Position numbers and translations under genes: made by a program. Below the pieces are notes generated by a model. That model was not told the origin of the DNA. It saw nothing but the letters and a program-made list of their open reading frames with translations, and made no database searches. A DNA stretch of 64,000 nucleotides from Camelus bactrianus (Eukaryota; Chordata; Mammalia; Artiodactyla; Camelidae): NCBI RefSeq assembly GCF_048773025.1, contig NC_133566.1, positions 8,965,501 through 9,029,500 of the forward strand, written 5' to 3'. Below, in pieces: positions 24,940 through 35,487 of this stretch (positions are counted from its first letter, which is position 1; the number at the start of each line of letters is the position of its first letter).

Positions 24940-25135
24940 ACTTTTTAAAGCACTTCCATCACATTAGCTCATTATTGCAAGCCTGAAAGGTGAGTATTTG
25001 TTTTTCTCCATTTTACAGATGAGGAAAGGCCCAGGGCTCAAGACTGGAAGTGACGGATCCAAGGTCACACAGCTAGAAGTGGTGAAGTTAGGGATGCAGC
25101 TCATATCTCTTTGATCTTGAACCCCCATCTTCTTT
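24940..25135 (-). repeat. MIR SINE, antisense
   Basis: Reverse MIR with a well-kept core: 'ccattttacagatgaggaaa' and 'ccaaggtcacacagctagaa'. It lies next to the forward MIR at 24790, forming an inverted pair. Confidence 0.85.
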
Positions 25136-25279
25136 TCACTATCACACATCTGCATTTGCTTACTCTGTGTTTATATAATTGTGCTAAACATTTGTCTGGA
25201 TATCATGGATTGATGTATCTGCCCCAACAGTTGATTCAGTTGTTTGTATAGATTTTTCTTATTCTAAATGGCTAACCAT

Positions 25280-25435
25280 GGAGCAGGGAGGGTATACCTC
25301 AGTGATAGAGCACATGCTTAGCATGCACAAGGTCCTGGATTCAATCCCCAGTACCTCCATTAAATAAATAAATAAACAAATAAATAAATAAACCTAATCA
25401 CCTCCCCCCTCAAAAACCAAAACAAAATAATACTA
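25280..25435 (+). repeat. Vic-1 type SINE (camelid tRNA-derived)
   Basis: The best-preserved copy: 'gggagggtatacctcagtga' head, 'ggtcctggattcaatcccc' B box, 'cagtacctccatt', then an (AAAT)n tail and a 'cctaatcacctcccccctc' trailer with an A-rich end. The flanking duplication is taaatggctaaccat (25265-25279) against taaatggccaaccat (25436-25450), 14 of 15 identical, which points to a fairly recent insertion. Confidence 0.95.
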
Positions 25436-25919
25436 TAAATGGCCAACCATTACCTTAATTTGGTGACTTCCAAGGTAGAGCAGAATATGCTGTAATTTTG
25501 TGGGAGAATAACCTTGTTAGGTAGGGGCAGCAGAGCAACTAAATGACCTCCTGAATAGAAGCTGATCTTTACAAACATTTCTCTGTATATTCAGGGCTTC
25601 AGCTTACTTAGAAGCCAGCACATCCCCAGAAGAATTCCTCCCCCTGCAAGGCCAGCCAGGGGCTGCTTCTCAACCTGTTGTGACCTCTGCCTTCCACACA
25701 AGAGCCTGGGATAGAGACTCTGGCTGGTATATAACCTATTATTCATACCCTGTGACAGAGCCCAGGGGATGCAGAGCTGGCTAGAGGAACACCTAGATGG
25801 ATTTTGGCCTGGTTTCTGTGAAGGAATTCCATCTTCTCAAAAGCAGAAAACAGACAAGTCACCTCTTTTTATTACTTGGTGGGGACTGACAAGATCTATG
25901 ATGTCAAATATCTTGTTGC

Positions 25920-26850
25920 ATCTGACTCAATAGACAGGCACTGATCTCAGAGAAGGCAATTTGTGTGCTTAAGTGTGGGGAAGAAGAATAAATAAAGAGA
26001 TGGTTCCTATTCATAAGGAACTTGGATCCACGTGGAGAAGACAAACAAATCGCAATCACAACTCTACATGGTGGGGGAGGGGATAGCTCAGTGGTAGAGC
26101 CCGAGCTTAGCATGCACCAGGTCCTGGGTTCAATTCACAATACCTCCATTAAAAAAAAATAAGTAAATCTAGTTTCTCCCCCCCACAAAAAAAAAAAAAC
26201 ATCTCTACACAGGATGGTGTAAGTAATACAAGAAATATGAACAATGAATGGGCTGTGGAAGTCTAGAGTGTAGAATAAAGTCAGTCTGACTTGGCAAGGG
26301 GTGAGGATTGGAACTGATGACCAAGGGATCAAAGAAGGCTTCATGGAGGAAGTGGCTCTGGAACTGTGACTTAATGAAGGGTATGATCAGAAGAGATGGA
26401 GAATGTAAGAAACAGCATCCTAAGCTTAAAAAAAGAAACAGCATGTGGAAAGTCACATGAATGTGGAGAAAGCCATGAATGTGCATATTCTGAGCTCTAG
26501 ATGATCTTGAATTCCGTGCTTTGTTCTGTAGGCACTAGGGAGGCATTGCAGGTTTTTGAGCAGGAGATGGATGTGATCTGTGTAGAGTTTAAGAAAGAAA
26601 ACCCAGGTAGTAGTGTGGAAAAATGGATTCGTGGGCTGGGGAGATACAGAAAAAATGGAATGTAATTATAAAGTTATGGGATGGTGATGAAATTTTGAGA
26701 GCCTGAATGGCAGTCATGATGGAAATAAAGACATGAATGCAATTTTTTTTTTCACTGCAGAGGGATATTTTAATCATTTGGATGTGGGGGTGATAGAGAC
26801 ACATCTAGGATGACTTTCAGGTCTGAGGCCTTGGGAACTGGGTCAGTGGC
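25920..26850 (-). repeat. L2 LINE, antisense, carrying a SINE
   Basis: Reverse L2 around the Vic-1 insertion: 'ctattcataaggaacttgg' on the left, and 'gaaggcttcatggaggaagt', 'agaaacagcatgtggaaagt', 'ggtttttgagcaggagatg' and 'ctaggatgactttcaggtct' on the right. The reverse frames 25904-26804 are relics or chance ORFs. Confidence 0.75.
26070..26198 (+). repeat. Vic-1 type SINE nested in L2
   Basis: 'gtgggggaggggatagctca' head with A box, 'ggtcctgggttcaattcac' B box and 'aatacctccatt', then A-rich sequence, a 'ctagtttctcccccccac' trailer and 13 A. The duplication acaactctacat (26058-26069) matches acatctctacac (26199-26210) at 10 of 12. Confidence 0.92.
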
Positions 26851-26889
26851 TTAATTTCACCAATAATAATGATAATGATGATTTTTTAA

Positions 26890-27135
26890 AAACCTCCATG
26901 GTACTTACCGTGAGCCAGCCAGTCCCTGTTCTCAGTGCTCTACGTAGATGGGCTCGTTTAGTCCTCACGGCAACCTTTATGAGGTAGAGCCCGGCTACCA
27001 TCCTCACTTTAAAACGTAAAGTGAGGCAAAGAAAGGCATGATTATCTGCCCAGAGTCACACAGAGGGTTTCGTGGTAAAGTTGAGACTGGAATCCAGGTA
27101 CTTTGGCTCTTGAAACCCATGCTTCGTGGCCACTA
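26890..27135 (-). repeat. MIR SINE, antisense
   Basis: Reverse MIR: 'gctctacgtagatgggctcg', 'tagtcctcacggcaaccttt', 'tgcccagagtcacacagagg', 'actggaatccaggtactttg'. Confidence 0.82.
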
Positions 27136-27408
27136 TTGTAAGGAGCCAGTGGCGCGTAGGACTGCCTGTAATCTACAGCCTTGAAAATACTTACGATATT
27201 GTCAAAATTACTGCTGATCTAAGCACAAAATAATACCTCGTAATTATTTTAATTTCTATATTTTTATTGTGAGTAACATAGAACACGGTTTATACATTTA
27301 TTGGCCATTTAAAGTGTGTACTTCTTGGATGTATTATTTGCTCACTTCCTTACTGGGATTTCTTTCAAGATTGTAGAACTATTTACATATGAGGAATATT
27401 AAGTCTTA

Positions 27409-27441
<33 letters not shown>

Positions 27442-27442
27442 T
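27409..27442. repeat. (TA)n(CA)n microsatellite
   Basis: Compound dinucleotide run, about 11 TA units followed by 5 AC units, in an AT-rich stretch between two MIRs. Confidence 0.9.
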
Positions 27443-27551
27443 AAAAGTATGTATATATATTAGATTGAATCATATGAAATTGCCAATATTTGATCGTGTT
27501 TGACCCACAAAAATGGCAATTTCTTACAGTTCCGCCTAATCATTCCATTAG

Positions 27552-27822
27552 TCATAATAACTGATATTTATTTAGTCCTTAATATGTACAAGGCACTGTG
27601 CTTTATTTACATGTATTAGCTCATTTAATTCTGACAACTACTTTACGAGGTAAATACTCTCATCTCCATTTCACAGACAAGAAAATTGAGGGACAGGGAG
27701 GTTAAATAACTTGCTGTAGTTCATGAAGCAGGTTGTCAGGCACGTGCAGGGGCCTTATCTGGACTGAAACTTGGTCTTTTTGACTCAAAAGCCTATTATC
27801 TTAACCACTGCCTTATATTGCC
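27552..27822 (-). repeat. MIR SINE, antisense, nearly full length
   Basis: Reverse MIR: 'ataactgatatttatttagt', 'acatgtattagctcatttaa', 'ggttaaataacttgctgtag', 'tctggactgaaacttggtct', 'tatcttaaccactgcctt'. It is close to full length. Confidence 0.85.
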
Positions 27823-28249
27823 TTGCATTCTTATTCTTCCAGATGACTTTTAGAAACAGGTTCCTCAAAAAAATTCCTGGTGAAATTTTAGTTGGGATGA
27901 CATTCAATGCATGGATTAGCACATGGGGAATTCATATCTTTACACTGTAGAGTCTTCCTATCTGAAAGCAAGCTACTGTTCTCCATTAATTCAAATATAT
28001 TTTTACCTCCTTTGTAGAGCTTTATAGATTTATTCATGGGATTATTTAAAATGATAATTCCAAGGATTTACTTAAGGTTGTCCTTTGTGTTTTTTAACTT
28101 TATGCTGCTAGTATGATAGGATTTTTTCTTCCATTATATGATCTAAATGGTTATTATTTGTATATGGAAAAGCTTTGGTACATTACTTTTATAGTTATCC
28201 ATTTTACTGAATTTTCTCTAAGAGTTTTTGAATCTGTTCCCTCATATCC

Positions 28250-28690
28250 ATCACAAGATCACCATCCTCTCTCACCTGGATGACTAAATAATAATCTAAC
28301 TGTCCTCCTTGCCTCCTAGCTTGCCCACCTAAAATCCACCCTGTTGCCATGGTGAGCTTTCAGAAGTACAAATCTCATGTCCCTGGGTTTAAACCTTTAG
28401 GTGGATCCATCCCCGCTGCCTTCAGGAGACATTTGTGCCCCCTCACAAGGTATTCAAGTCTCCTTGAGACTTGCTACTCATTCACGTAGACCCAACATTC
28501 CAGCCAGACCCAGCACTCACATTTCTCATAACGCAGGGTGAACACCCATGCCTTAGCGTGTCCCGCGCCCTGCAGGTGCTACCCCTCCTCCCTCCGCTCA
28601 GCTCTTCTCCGAACTTTACTGGCTACGCCAGGTGGGTTCTCCGTGTCTTTGTCCCTGTCTTCACCTGGCACCGTTTATACACTCCAGTAT
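28250..28690 (+). repeat. L2 LINE fragment
   Basis: Forward L2-like order: 'ctctcacctggatgacta', 'ctgtcctccttgcctccta', 'cttcacctggcaccg'. It is strongly diverged, and the 99-codon frame 28471-28770 is not a gene. Confidence 0.5.
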
Positions 28691-28734
28691 GGCAATTACC
28701 ATGGAGGCTTGTCGTTGATTCTCCACACGGATTA

Positions 28735-28935
28735 ATGGTTAAGATGGACGTCAGAACCAGACAGACCTAGGTTCACACCTGGTGCAACTGCTTGCTATTT
28801 ATGTGACCTTGGGAAGGACACACGACCCCGTGTGGATACGAATGAACACTCCACAGAGCAGTTGTGAGCATTACTCAGGACAGCGTGTGCAAAGTGCGTA
28901 GCCCCACGCCAGGCACGCAGGAGATATTCCGCACC
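28735..28935 (+). repeat. MIR SINE
   Basis: Forward MIR: 'atggttaagatggacgtcag', 'gacctaggttcacacctggt', 'tatgtgaccttgggaagg', 'agcattactcaggacagcg', 'gccaggcacgcaggagatat'. Confidence 0.75.
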
Positions 28936-28939
28936 TTTT

Positions 28940-29870
28940 CAAAGTGACAGTGCGGACGATGAGAAAAGGGTGGACTAACCAGATGGTGTGGGCTTCAGCG
29001 ACAGGGGAGCTGCGAAGCAGGGTTCAGGGAAGCTCCACTCGGGAGCCGGGAGAGGGATAACTTATCTTTCTGCCCGGATGGATGAGGGCTGTGGGAAAAT
29101 GAGCAGCCTCCACTAGGGGGTTGCTAGACAATGACATTTTTAGAGGTTGGAGTTTAAGTTAAGGCAAGAAAAGCTACAGAGGGAATGTTTACGGCTTCTA
29201 CTGGGAGTTGCTTTTGATGCTGATGTTGTACCTGGGAACTGTCATTCCTCCTATGCCAGCACCAAGTTGGCCCAAGAGACTGAAGTAAAAATGGAATCGA
29301 TGGTGGTGAGTCGCAGGAGGGAGGCCAGATGGCCAGCCACCGCACATGCCAGTCAAGGCTGGAGTGACAAAAGTCTTATTTCACTAGCTTCTCAGAGTTC
29401 TTTGAACCATGCAGAGGCCTGAAACTGCCTAAGGACTCCTTCTGAGTCAAGTATAGGAAATGGACCCCAAAGCCTTGCCTAACGGTACAATTTCCCTCCA
29501 GCCCTCTATCTGATAACCTAGTTTCCAACCCCAGTAACTGAACCCCTCTAATTACTTTGAACCACTTCTCCGGGAAGAATCTGTTTGGCTTTGGTCATTT
29601 GGCAGCTGGCATGAGGAGAGGGTGGGGAAAGGGCTCCTCTCTCTTCTGTTACGGTCTGTGGCCCTCCCCGATGTACCCTTTGCCTCCATGTATCTTCTTG
29701 GGAGGGCCTTTCTGCGGGTATGGCTGGTATCTTAATTTTTGTGGAATATATACCCTGAAGCTGTGATGTCTAGAACCAGGGCAGGCCTGGATTGGGGTGT
29801 TGACCATTTTCTGGCTAATGGTTTCCCTTTTATTTGTGTAGCTTGAATCTCTGCTCTGGTAAGGGAAGAC
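28940..29870. other. Non-coding stretch, no recognised repeat
   Basis: Moderately GC-rich, unique-looking sequence. The 91-codon forward frame 29147-29422 overlaps a 63-codon reverse frame and has no domain. The 128-codon reverse frame 29649-30035 is produced by the purine tract at 29871. Confidence 0.4.
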
Positions 29871-29953
29871 AAGAGGGGGAGAGAAAGAAAGAGGGAGAGG
29901 GAGAGAGAGAGAAAGAGAAAGAGAAGGGGAGGGAGGGAGAGGCGAAAAGAAAC
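29871..29953. repeat. GA-rich purine tract
   Basis: About 80 nearly pure purines in irregular GAGA, GAAA and GGGA units. Its complement gives a run of Ser/Leu/Pro codons in the reverse frame, a low-complexity artefact. Confidence 0.88.
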
Positions 29954-29999
29954 AATTTACGTTTTTTTTTAAGAGATCAGCCAGTGAAAATATAGATGA

Positions 30000-30115
30000 T
30001 GGAGACAGATCTAGGTATAGGCCCAGCTTCACCACTTTTTAGGTCTGTGATGTGGGCCTGGTTATTTAATCTTTCTGAGCTTCAGTTCCTTCATCTTCAT
30101 TAATTGGATGCTTAT
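30000..30115 (+). repeat. MIR SINE fragment
   Basis: Forward MIR middle: 'cccagcttcaccacttttta', 'cctggttatttaatctttct', 'gagcttcagttccttcatct'. It stops shortly before the Vic-1 insertion. Confidence 0.68.
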
Positions 30116-30156
30116 TTTATTCAAACAGATATTTTCTCTTTGTTATCCCCGTTACT

Positions 30157-30256
30157 TATCTATTTATTTTTCTTAGTGGAGTTACTGGGGATTGAACCCA
30201 GGACCTTATGCACGCCAAACACACGCTCTGCCACTGAGCTCTATTCTCCACCCCCC
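30157..30256 (-). repeat. Vic-1 type SINE, antisense
   Basis: This is the only reverse copy: 'ggagttactggggattgaac' is the complement of the B box and 'ccactgagctctattctcca' that of the A box and head. The duplication gttatccccgttact (30142-30156) matches gttatcccagttatt (30257-30271) at 13 of 15. It creates most of the 89-codon frame 30104-30373, which is not a gene. Confidence 0.92.
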
Positions 30257-30271
30257 GTTATCCCAGTTATT

Positions 30272-31164
30272 AATTCAATGTTGAACCGCCTTGAGGGATG
30301 GAAACGAAAGCTGTACAGTGGTTTGACTTGTTGTATCTCATCATCAGCTGTCAGGATGATCTACTACATATAGAGAATACCTAGAATTCTTTATCATCAA
30401 AATACGAATCATCACAGGGAGCAGGTAGTGCCTGCAGGTCCTGAAGCAGTCGCTATCTATTTTTAGTCCCTACATTAAAGGTTTTTCTTTCCCTCTCTTT
30501 TGTATGCATATATGTGATGAGTGGGGTTGTTGAAGGAACTGAGCTTGAGGATGGAAATGGGCTAAATCTCTTCCCTCTTTGTCATTTAAGAAAATGATTC
30601 AACTTTCCATTTTGGGAGTATCTAAGGGTCACCTTTAGCCAATTATGGCTCATTTTCTGTTTTTGTGTTATATTCTCAGACTTGAAAACCTATACAAAAG
30701 GGATCTCTTCTGTATGTTTTCTTCATGGTGGAAGTGACTAAAACTCACTAAACATAGAAGATCTTTGTGAGAGTGTCACTTAAAATTGGAAAAAGAAGTC
30801 TTTTATAGAAAAACTCTTATAGGTAATAGTAATTCACTCCCTTCTAATAATGCCAGGAGGGTGAAACAATTATTTCAGATATTTAAAAAAATAGATGGGC
30901 TTAATTTTTTACATCCTGAATTGTTAACAAAAGAACAAAACTAGATATATTGCAGGAGGCAGACATGCACATGCACCTGGGACCAATTAAATATTTTTCC
31001 TTCATCTTAATCAGAACACTGGGGCTTTTCTCTTTCATAGTGGACCTACATTCCCCAAATTTGAGATTTTTAGATGCTATTTTTAACCAACCATTTTCAC
31101 TGGGTTTATTTGAATCAGATTTAAATTTATTTGAGTCAAGTAAGAGACTCGATCTAATGGTAGT
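30272..31164. other. Non-coding stretch, no recognised repeat
   Basis: AT-rich. An 87-codon frame (30950-31213) runs into the next MIR and has no domain. Confidence 0.4.
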
Positions 31165-31425
31165 AGTAATGCCTCACATTTGGATTGATTTCACAAATTT
31201 CAGATGGCTCTAGTGCGTTATTTTATTGATCCTCACGGCAGATAACAGATAACAGTCTTGTAAGATAAGCCGGCCAGGCAGTATTATCTTCCCATTTTAC
31301 AGGTGAGGAAACTGAAATTTACACAGTTCGGGATCACACATTAGCAACAGAGTCAGACTCAAACCCAGGTCGTCTGACTGCCTAACCCACTGCTCTTCCA
31401 AGTTCACTACCACCTACTACTTGAT
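31165..31425 (-). repeat. MIR SINE, antisense
   Basis: Reverse MIR: 'cattttacaggtgaggaaac', 'gggatcacacattagcaaca', 'actcaaacccaggtcgtctg', 'ctaacccactgctcttcca'. Confidence 0.85.
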
Positions 31426-31469
31426 CATTCTTTGTTTCCTTTCTACTCCTTTGAAATGGCCTGAAGAAC

Positions 31470-32636
31470 TGTACTAGTTTCTCATAGCTGCTGTAACGAA
31501 GTGTCACACACTTGATGGTTTACAACAAAAAAATTTTTTTCTCTCTTAGTTCTGGAAGTTAGAAATCCAAAATCAAGGGTGCAGCAGGGCTGTGCTCCCT
31601 CTAAAGGCTCTAGCGGTGAATACTTCCTTTCTTTGTCCTAGCTTTGGTGATTCCTGGCAATCCTTGGCCTCCCTTGGCTTCTAACTTCATCATTCCAGTC
31701 TCTGCCTCCATTGTCACATGACCTTCTCACTGTGTGTTTCTGTGTCTGTGTCCAGCTCTCTCTCTTCTCATAAGGCCACCAATGATACTCAGTGAGGGCC
31801 CACTCTACTCCAGTGTGACTTCCTCTGTATTAATTACATCTGCAACAATGCTATTTCCAAATAGGATCACTTTCTGAGATACTAGGGGTTAGGACTTCAA
31901 CTCAATCTTTTGGGGAGACAATTTTTTTACATTATTTAAAAAATTTTGTTTTATGGAGTTATAGTCAGTTTACAATGTTGTGTCAATTTCCAGCGTAGAG
32001 CACAATTTTCCAGTTATATATGAACATACATATATTCATTGTCACATTGTTTTTCACCGTGAGCTACCACAAGATCTTGTATATATTTCCCTGTGCTATA
32101 CAGTATAATCTTGTTTTTCTATTCTACATATGCCTGTCAGTATCTACAAATTTTGAACTTCCAGTCTATCCCTTCCCATCCCCCTCCCCCCTGGCAACTA
32201 CAAGTTTGTATTCTATGTCTATGAGTCTGTTTCTGTTTTGTATTTTATGTTCATTTTTTTTTAGATTCCACATATGAGCAATCTCATATGGTATTTTTCT
32301 TTCTCTTTCTGGCTTATTTCACTTAGAATGACATCCTCCGGAATGTCATCCATGTTGCTGCAAATGGCGTTATGTTGTCGTTTTTTATGGCCAAATAGTA
32401 TTCCATTGTATAAATATACCACCTCTTCTTTATCCAATCATCTGTCAATGGATATTTAGGCCGTTTCCATGTCTTGGCTATTGTAAATAGTGCTGCTATG
32501 AACATTGGGGTGCAGGTGTCATTTTGAAGTAGGGTTCCTTCTGGATACATGCCCAGGAGTGGGATTCCTGGGTCATACAGTAAGTCTATTCCTAGTCTTT
32601 TGAGGAATCTTGGGGAGACACAATTTAACCCATAAC
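31470..32636 (-). repeat. ERVL-MaLR LTR (MLT1-like), antisense, split by an L1
   Basis: A fossil solo LTR in two pieces, 31470-31922 and 32611-32636, with landmarks 'agttctggaagttagaaat', 'ttctcataaggccaccaatg' and 'aggggttaggacttcaactc'. The short right piece resumes at 'tggggagacacaatttaacc' after a younger L1 that landed near its end. Without the L1 it would be about 480 bases, a normal LTR length. It is old, like the copies at 2350 and 12042. Confidence 0.82.
31923..32610 (-). repeat. Young artiodactyl-type L1, 5'-truncated, antisense
   Basis: About 690 bases of minus-strand L1. The A-tail complement and 3' UTR come first ('tacaatgttgtgtcaatttc', 'gagctaccacaagatcttgt'), then the ORF2 C-terminus. 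The reverse frame 32323-32550 reads [17 protein letters not shown], the typical L1 ORF2p C-terminal block. Flanks tggggagacaat (31911-31922) and tggggagacacaat (32611-32624) are the target duplication. The frame is open over the ORF2 tail, so the insertion is younger than the L1M copies. Confidence 0.9.
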
Positions 32637-33004
32637 CGATCCCTCCTCTTTGAGGGATACCGAAACCTTTTAGTTCTCAAGGGGAAAGGAGGTTACTAAG
32701 GTTGGATATTGTTGGGAAATGTCTTCAGGTATTTATTTGTGTGTTTTCATAATGTGGATCTGGAGATCCCAAGAGCTGGATGGAGTTGGAGCCATGTTTG
32801 GATGTGATTCTCAGGAGCAGTTGCTTTTGGAGGGTGCTTGGAGAGATTCTGTAATTAGAGAGGAGTCATCAGGAGGTACTTCCTTCCAATTTCAGCAGGC
32901 GTGTAAGTTTAGCTTTGAGGGATGACCTGGGTCAATGCTTTGTAGTGCAAATCTCCATTACATTAGTGGCAACAGGCCTCTAAGTAAGTAGTGGGATTCC
33001 ATGT

Positions 33005-33670
33005 AATGAACATTTATTGAGTAGTTACTCTGTGCAAGGCCCTTTGCTGTGGTGGACACAGAAAGGAGACAACCATGGCCCTTACCATCAGGGAATCTAG
33101 TCTAGTTGTTCAGTTAAAAAAATACTGGCAACTCCCTGCGTGTCAGGAACTGTAAAGGCACCAGTGATGTAAGGGAGAAGGAGGGGAAGCAAGGGGAAGG
33201 GAAAACTTCCCAGGAGGTGCTCAATTTCTAGTGGCTGGAAGAAGGCAAGTAGGAAGCCATATATCATTCAGTAAGTTCAGGGTGTGCGAGGACAGGAGAG
33301 GTGCACCTAACACAAACTGGGGCCTCAGGCAGGGCCATCACATCGATGTCTGAGGGACATCAGTCCAGAACTCGCATTGTGAGAGTTTCTACTCAGTACA
33401 GGTGGCAGGAGGAGATACCCATGGTGAGTTCATACTAGTCTGCAAATCAGACATCAGTTCCCCTTTCTCTAGGTGTGTGTGGCCTAGTGAATGGCAGATA
33501 GGAAGTCTGAATCTGATTCTGCCGGCAGGAAGGGGGCACAGCACTGATGATACTGTGGAGAGTAGTAACTTCAGAAAAATTGCCCTGGCAGCGATACAAA
33601 GGAGAATGGAGGGGGTGAGTGTGGAGGCAGGGGAGCCAGTTAGAGGCTTTTTCAAGGGGCTGGGGAGAGG
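33005..33670 (-). repeat. L2 LINE, antisense
   Basis: Reverse L2 3' half: 'gaacatttattgagtagtta', 'tctgtgcaaggccctttgct', 'atggcccttaccatcaggga', 'ccagttagaggcttttt'. The middle (33250-33480) is weakly matched. Overlapping frames of 78-98 codons at 33389-33698 are by-products. Confidence 0.65.
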
Positions 33671-33699
33671 GGAGTGCCATCATTTCCAGCCAGGCTAGT

Positions 33700-34170
33700 C
33701 GCTTGGTCTTCCCACACCTGGTCTGGCCCTGCTACAACCCATTTCCCACCCAGCAGCTAAATGTACAGTTAAAAGCATCAGTCAAATCCCACAACTCCCT
33801 GCTTACTGCCTGTCAGTGGCTTCGTCTTGTCCCTTCACATGGCTAACCTTGGAGTTCAAGGATTCGAAATGGCCCGGCCTCCCTCTTCAAATTCTTCCCA
33901 TTTCACTCTTCCCTTTCACTTTCTCCTCTCCAGCCAAATGGCCTTCTTTTCAGTACTTGAAACACACAAAGCTCTTACCTGCTTTAAAACCTTAGCACTG
34001 GCCATTCCCTCTACTTGGAAAGCTTTCCCCCCAGATCTTATTATTCCTAATCTTCCAGATTTCAGATAAAATGTCATCTCCTTTCGGAGAGGTCTTCACT
34101 TGACCGCCTTCCCTAAAGCAGCCTCCGTACTGCCCTGTCTCCTCGTCCTTCATGCTGGACATTGTGGGTT
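33700..34170 (+). repeat. L2 LINE fragment, sense
   Basis: Forward L2: 'caaatcccacaactccctgc', 'ctggccattccctctacttg', 'gaaagctttccccccagatc', 'gagaggtcttcacttgacc'. It follows the reverse L2 at 33005 in an inverted arrangement. Confidence 0.72.
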
Positions 34171-34349
34171 TCCTGCCCGGCGTGAGCCCCCCCTTCCTTC
34201 TCAACGGGACACCGCTTTTGTTCATGTGTTCACCTCTGCCGCCTTCAGCCCCGAGTCTTAATTAAGGGAATGGGGCTGCTTGCTCTGCAGCTCATTGTCT
34301 TCCATGTGCCAGCGACTGGCCGAGGAGCAGGCATGAGAACCAACTCTGG

Positions 34350-34475
34350 ACAATTCATCCCTTCACTCAACAGATACGTTCTGCACACTATTCTATGTCC
34401 TGGGGATACGGCAATGTACAAAACAAAGAAAAATACCTGCCTTCGTCAAGCCTACGTTTTAGTAGGGGGAACAGG
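34350..34475 (-). repeat. L2 3' end fragment, antisense
   Basis: 'cttcactcaacagatacgtt', 'atgtcctggggatacggcaa' and 'ccttcgtcaagcctacgttt' give the reverse L2 3' terminus. It ends where the L1 5' fragment begins. Confidence 0.7.
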
Positions 34476-34489
34476 CTGTTAGCGCCAAG

Positions 34490-35487
34490 ACCTGGCCCCA
34501 CACAACAAGCTGTAGGATCCAGTGCTGGGGCACCTCAAGCCAAACACCTAAGTGAGTGGGGACACATCCCCACCCATCAGCAGACAGGCTGCCTAAAGAC
34601 TTCCTGAGCCCACAGCCACCTCGAGACACACCCATAGACATAGCCCTGCCCACCAGAGGGTCAGGATCCAGCCCTGCCCACCAGTGGGCAGGCACTGGCC
34701 CCTCCCACCAGGAAGCCTGCACAAGCCTCTAGAACAGCCTCACCCACTAGAGACCAGACACCAGAGGGAAGAAAACTATAATTCTGCAGCATGCAGAACA
34801 AGTCTGCAAACGCAGGCCAGACCCTACTTCAGGAACAACTGGCCCCTGGCCCTTGGGTGACAAGAGGGGAGTGCACTGCCGGGACACGTAGGACGTCTCC
34901 TACAGAGGGTCACCTCTCCAAGGTTGAGAAACATAACTAACCTACCACATACATAAAAATACAAGTAGAAATTTAGACAAAATGAGACGGCAGAGAAATA
35001 TGTTCCAGACAAAGGAACAAGATAAAATCCCCAAAGAACTAAGTGATATGGAGATAGGCAATCTACCAAAGAAAAAGTTCAGAGTAATGATCATAAAGAT
35101 GATCAAAGCACTTGGGAGGAAAATGGATGCATAGAGCAAGAAGTTAGAAGTTTTTAACAAAGAGTTAGAAGATATAATGAACAACCAAACAGAGTTGAAG
35201 AATACAATAACTGAAATGAGAAATACACTAGAAGGAATCAAGAGTAGAATAAATGAGGCACAAGAACACACGAATAAGCTGGAAGACAGAGTAGTGGAAA
35301 TCACTTCTGCAAAACAGAAAAAAAAAAGAATGGAAAGAACTGAGGACAGTTTAAGAGACCTCTGGGATGACGTCAAGCACACAGATATTTGTACTATGGG
35401 GGTCCTAGAAGGTGAAGGGCGAAAGGGCCTGAGAAAATATTTGAAGAGCTAATAGCGGAAAACTTCCCTAACCTGGATAAGGCTTGA
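34490..35487 (+). repeat. L1 5' UTR plus ORF1 start, 3' part missing
   Basis: A GC-rich 5' UTR with repeated 'ccctgcccaccag' blocks (34600-34700) leads into ORF1 sequence ('gagacggcagagaaatatgt', 'caagataaaatccccaaaga'). The open frame 35177-35452 reads MRNTLEGIKSRINEAQEH and RTEDSLRDLWDDVK, matching the coiled-coil and RRM-side region of L1 ORF1p. Similarity continues to 'gcggaaaacttccctaacct' and stops near 35487. Keeping the 5' end while losing ORF2 and the 3' UTR is opposite to usual L1 truncation. Confidence 0.82.

Noticed and set aside
29649-30035. 128-codon reverse open frame with Ser/Leu/Pro runs
   Set aside because: It is generated by the GA-rich purine tract at 29871-29953 read on the other strand.
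30104-30373. 89-codon forward open frame containing VELLGIEPRTLC
   Set aside because: That peptide is the translation of an antisense Vic-1 SINE, the usual source of this type of false peptide in mammalian predictions.
34600-34710. Short repeated 'ccctgcccaccag' blocks as a possible CRISPR-like or satellite array
   Set aside because: Only two or three imperfect units with no regular spacers, lying inside an L1 5' UTR of a mammalian genome.
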